A model generated the notes under the pieces. That model saw only the letters and a program-made list of their open reading frames with translations, was not told the DNA's origin and did no database searches. 64,000 nucleotides of DNA, taken from assembly GCF_026339735.1 (NCBI RefSeq), contig NZ_JAPEQG010000001.1:4526001-4590000 (forward strand), in the 5' to 3' direction. The position numbers were made by a program, and so were the translations under genes. Position 1 is the stretch's first letter, and every line of letters starts with the position of its first letter. Shown here one piece after another: positions 61,123-64,000 of the stretch. This DNA is from Streptomyces sp. NBC_01669 (lineage in GTDB: Bacteria > Actinomycetota > Actinomycetes > Streptomycetales > Streptomycetaceae).

Positions 61123-61957
61123 ATGTCACTGCGTCGTCGTACGGTGGAAGTCCTGATTGCCGCGGGTCTGTTGGGGGCGGCCGCCGTCCCACCCGCCGGA
61201 GCTGCCGGGCAGGGGCATCCGGTGCCTCTGCGCGTCGCCACGTACAACATCCATGCCGGCTCGGGCATGGACAACGTCTTCGATCTGGACCGGCAGGCGG
61301 CGGAACTCCGCGCGCTGGACGCCGATGTGATCGGGCTCCAGGAGGTCGACGTCCACTGGGGCACGCGCAGCGAGTGTCGCGGGCGAGCTTGCGGAGCGGC
61401 TGGACATGCAGGTGTCGTTCGCCCCGATCTACAGCCTCGACCCGGAGACTCCCGGTGCGTCCCGGCGCGAGTTCGGGGTCGCGGTGCTGTCGAAGTACCG
61501 GATCGTGAGCGCCGAGAACCACGAGATCACCCGGCTCTCCACCCAGGTCCCCAACCCCGTGCCGGAGCCCGCGCCCGGCTTCGGTGAGGTGGTCGTACGG
61601 GTGAAGGGGATGCCCGTGCATGTGTATGTGACGCACCTCGACTACCGCGGCGACCCGTCCGTGCGGATCGCACAGGTCGCCGACACCCGGCGGGTCATGG
61701 CGGAGGACGAGGGGCCGAAGGTGCTGCTCGGCGACTTCAACGCGGAGCCGGGCGCCCCGGAGCTGGCCCCGTTGTGGGAGGACCTGACCGATGCCGAACC
61801 GAATGCGCCGACCTTCCCCGCACTGGACCCGGTGAAACGGATCGACTTCGTGGCGGTGTCGAAGGACGGCGTACGGGTACGCGACGCGGCGGTGGCCGAG
61901 ACACTTGCCTCGGACCACCGCCCGGTTGTCGCCGATCTGCTGCTGCTCCGGCGCTGA
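61123..61957 (+). pseudogene. Secreted endonuclease/exonuclease/phosphatase, frameshifted
   Basis: From ATG 61123 a signal peptide and the EEP start follow (PLRVATYNIHAGSGMDNVFD, DADVIGLQEVDVHWGTRSE). At about 61372-61384 the frame changes: reading continues in the +1 frame as GELAERLDMQVSFAPIYSLD, with VLLGDFNAEPG and ASDHRPVVADLLLL completing the Mg-dependent fold to 61957. The net shift is +1 (one extra base, or a small deletion such as 2 or 8 nt, since VHWGTRSE is usually followed by a few more residues). Either a broken gene or a sequence error. Confidence 0.8.
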
Positions 61958-61970
61958 CGGCCGGTTCGGG

Positions 61971-64000
61971 TCAGCTCGTGGGCTGGGTCAGGTCGTAGAA
62001 GGTCGAACTGCCGACAGTGACCTTCTCGAAGGTGGCCTCGACCCACGAGCTGATCTCGGACGAGGTGCCGGTGTCGCCGCCCATGCCGCCCATCCCGCCC
62101 GTGCCGCTCGAAATGAAGTAGTGGATCCTTCCGTCCTCGACGTACTGCTTGAACTGGGCGAGCGTCGGGGACGGGTCACTGCCGTTGAATCCGCCGATCG
62201 CCATCACCGGGTCGCCGGTGGCGAGCTGGTAACTCGCGGCGTTCTGCGAGCCGATGGCCGCGGCTGCCCAGGTGTAGGCGTCGGCGTTCTTCTCCAGGAG
62301 CTTCTTGGCCCGGGAACTGACGGACGAGCCGTTCAGCAGACCGCCCATGCCGCCTTCGGCCATGCCACCGGGGCCGCCGCCCGGCATGCCGTTCTGCTGA
62401 TTACCCTGCCCCTGACCCTGGCCCTGGCCCTGTTGGCCACCGCCCGGGAAGCCGCCCTGGCCGCCCGTCGGCGGCCGGCCCATGCCGCCGCCCTGCTGAT
62501 TGGCCTGGCTGTTCTGACTGTTCCGGCCCGGAGGCTGCATTCCGCCACCTCCGGGACCACCCCGGCCACCGCCCATCATGCCGGCGCCCGACGGGCCGGC
62601 CGTGACGATCGAGCCCTGGTGCCCGGTGTTCAGCGTGCTGAGGGTGTACGCCGTCGGACCGGCCAGCGACGCGACGAAACCGATCCCCACCGCGGCGAGC
62701 GCCAGCCGGCGCCCGGCCCGGCCCGCGAGCAGCAGGCCCGCCGCGCCCACGAGACCGCCGATGGGGACGGCCCAGCGCAGCCACGGCAGGTAGTCCGGGG
62801 TCCGCCCCAGCAGGACGTACGACCAGAGCGCCGTGACAGCGACCGTGGCGCCGAGCACTCCGCTCGCCGCCCACTTGGCCCGCTCCTCCCACAGAACCGT
62901 GACGCCCGTCCCGACGAGCGCCGCGATGTAGGGGGCCAGGGCGACCGTGTAGTACTGGTGGAAGATGCCGGCCATGAAGCTGAAGACCACCGCGGTCATC
63001 AGCAGCGAGCCGCCCCAGGCGAGGAAGGCCGCGCGGGCGATGTCCGTCCGCTTCGCCCTCCGGGTGAGCCAGATGCCCGCGATGAGCAGGATCAGCGCGG
63101 CGGGCAGAAGCCAGGAGATCTGGCTGCCGATCTCGGAGTTGAACATCCGACCGATGCCGGTCTCGCCCCACTGGCCACCGGACTGACCACCGCCGCCTCC
63201 TCCGACGCTGCCGGTCTCGTCGCCGCTGATCCGGCCGAGCCCGTTGTAGCCGAAGGTCAGCTCCAGGAAGGAGTTGTTCTGCGAACCGCCGATGTACGGA
63301 CGGGAGGATGCGGGCCAGAGCTCGACGATCGCCACCCACCAGCCGCCCGCGACGACCATCGCGAGTGCGGAGAGGCCGAGTTGACCGAACCGCTTCCGTA
63401 CCGTCGTCGGCGCGCACACCGCGTACAGCACGGCCAGCGGCGGCAGGATCAGAAACGCCTGCAGGGTCTTCGACAGGAACGCAAGACCGACCGCGACCCC
63501 GGCCCACACCAGCCACTTCGTCCGGCCGTGCTCCAGCGCCCGCAGCACGCAGTAGACCGTCACGGTCATCAGCAGCGCGAGCAGCGCGTCCGGGTTGTTG
63601 AAACGGAACATCAGCGCGGCGACGGGCGTGAGCGCGAACACCGCCATCGAGATCAGTCCGGCGGCCGCGCCGAACCGTCGCCGCACCGCCGCGTACAGCA
63701 CACCGGCCGTCGCCACCCCCATCAGCACCTGCGGAGCGAGAATCGCCCACGAGCTGAGGCCGAAGATCCGTACCGACAGGGCCATCGGCCAGAGCGTGGC
63801 CGGAGGCTTGTCGACGGTGATGGCGTTGGCAGCGTCCAGCGAGCCGAAGAAGAACGCCTTCCAGCTCTGGCTGCCGGCCTGAACGGCCGCGGAGTAGAAG
63901 GAGTTGGCGTAGCCGGAGGCGCTGAGATTCCACAGGTAGGCCAGTGCGATGGCCAGGAGCAGGGTGAGGAAGGCGGGCCGTACCCAGCGAGGGTCCTCGG
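61971..64000 (-). CDS. GT39-type glycosyltransferase, 5' end outside window
   Basis: Membrane mannosyl/arabinosyltransferase-like protein running past the right edge (frame open to 64000). The visible N-terminal part reads NAITVDKPPATLWPMALSVR, the DKPP segment of the ArnT/PMT family, and 11 or so membrane helices follow. The C-terminal third is Gly/Gln/Asn-rich and low in complexity (about 62340-62590) before a final soluble domain (AKKLLEKNADAYTWAAAAIG). It would move sugar from a lipid carrier to an acceptor outside the membrane. Its true start is not in this window. Confidence 0.88.
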   Translation of the reverse strand, partial: EDPRWVRPAFLTLLLAIALAYLWNLSASGYANSFYSAAVQAGSQSWKAFFFGSLDAANAITVDKPPATLWPMALSVRIFGLSSWAILAPQVLMGVATAGVLYAAVRRRFGAAAGLISMAVFALTPVAALMFRFNNPDALLALLMTVTVYCVLRALEHGRTKWLVWAGVAVGLAFLSKTLQAFLILPPLAVLYAVCAPTTVRKRFGQLGLSALAMVVAGGWWVAIVELWPASSRPYIGGSQNNSFLELTFGYNGLGRISGDETGSVGGGGGGQSGGQWGETGIGRMFNSEIGSQISWLLPAALILLIAGIWLTRRAKRTDIARAAFLAWGGSLLMTAVVFSFMAGIFHQYYTVALAPYIAALVGTGVTVLWEERAKWAASGVLGATVAVTALWSYVLLGRTPDYLPWLRWAVPIGGLVGAAGLLLAGRAGRRLALAAVGIGFVASLAGPTAYTLSTLNTGHQGSIVTAGPSGAGMMGGGRGGPGGGGMQPPGRNSQNSQANQQGGGMGRPPTGGQGGFPGGGQQGQGQGQGQGNQQNGMPGGGPGGMAEGGMGGLLNGSSVSSRAKKLLEKNADAYTWAAAAIGSQNAASYQLATGDPVMAIGGFNGSDPSPTLAQFKQYVEDGRIHYFISSGTGGMGGMGGDTGTSSEISSWVEATFEKVTVGSSTFYDLTQPTS

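Noticed and set aside
62330..62590. A tandem repeat array in the GT39 gene
   Set aside because: It encodes a Gly/Gln-rich linker within one open frame; repeats are irregular and coding.

Overview
The window is a high-GC actinobacterial chromosome segment, almost certainly Streptomyces. The evidence is the GC-biased third codon positions, frequent GTG/TTG starts, 4-bp start/stop overlaps, and a conserved block of upp, a tadA-associated gene, tadA, tRNA-Ser and two SigF-like sigma factors.

Layout. (1) 0-7.6 kb: a two-component system, a small secreted cysteine-containing protein, decayed regulator remnants, an SMP-30-like lactonase divergent from an Lrp/AsnC regulator, and a quinone oxidoreductase followed by a frameshifted AraC regulator. 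(2) 7.6-34.9 kb: an extracellular/cytoplasmic contractile injection system (eCIS/CIS). From about 19.6 kb one leftward operon encodes the sheath, tube, a tail-assembly protein, a 47-aa DUF6760-like protein, a Q-R-motif-rich scaffold-like protein, a second tube-like protein, a LysM hub, a VgrG-like spike, PAAR, gp25, a J/gp6-type baseplate protein, a gpI-type protein and a zinc-ribbon/transmembrane/discoidin-like membrane protein. A 1253-aa polymorphic toxin with a C-terminal HNH-type domain, plus a putative immunity gene, runs divergently. A P450/hydrolase pair separates these from the AAA ATPase, the DUF4255 tail-terminator-like protein, a secreted VWA protein, a LuxR regulator, a membrane protein and a DUF4157 (eCIS core) HExxH protein. 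No tail-fibre gene and no dedicated tape-measure gene were seen.

(3) 35-41 kb: gene remnants (an orphan sigma-factor C-terminus and a truncated DoxX protein), a HhH-GPD repair protein, a frameshifted M28 peptidase, a HerA-like ATPase, a LytR_C protein, and a 201-bp MITE-like element inserted exactly at the LytR_C stop codon. (4) 41-52.5 kb: the conserved upp-tadA-tRNA-Ser-sigma region, interspersed with an FAD-linked oxidase, a two-ABM-domain membrane protein, a nucleoside deaminase and a GNAT-AAA fusion. (5) 52.5-64 kb: a MarR/MFS/YceI unit whose transporter and YceI protein share carboxypeptidase-regulatory-like domains, an F420-type PPOX protein, a D-hydroxyacid dehydrogenase, a TetR/MFS efflux pair with a clear operator palindrome, a frameshifted endonuclease/exonuclease/phosphatase, and a GT39 glycosyltransferase running off the right edge.

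The most interesting observation is a Q-R motif code shared by the toxin, the DUF4157 protein and the repetitive protein inside the CIS structural operon. It suggests a cargo-loading or processing signal. Three conserved genes carry single-site frameshifts, so sequence accuracy should be checked before calling them pseudogenes.
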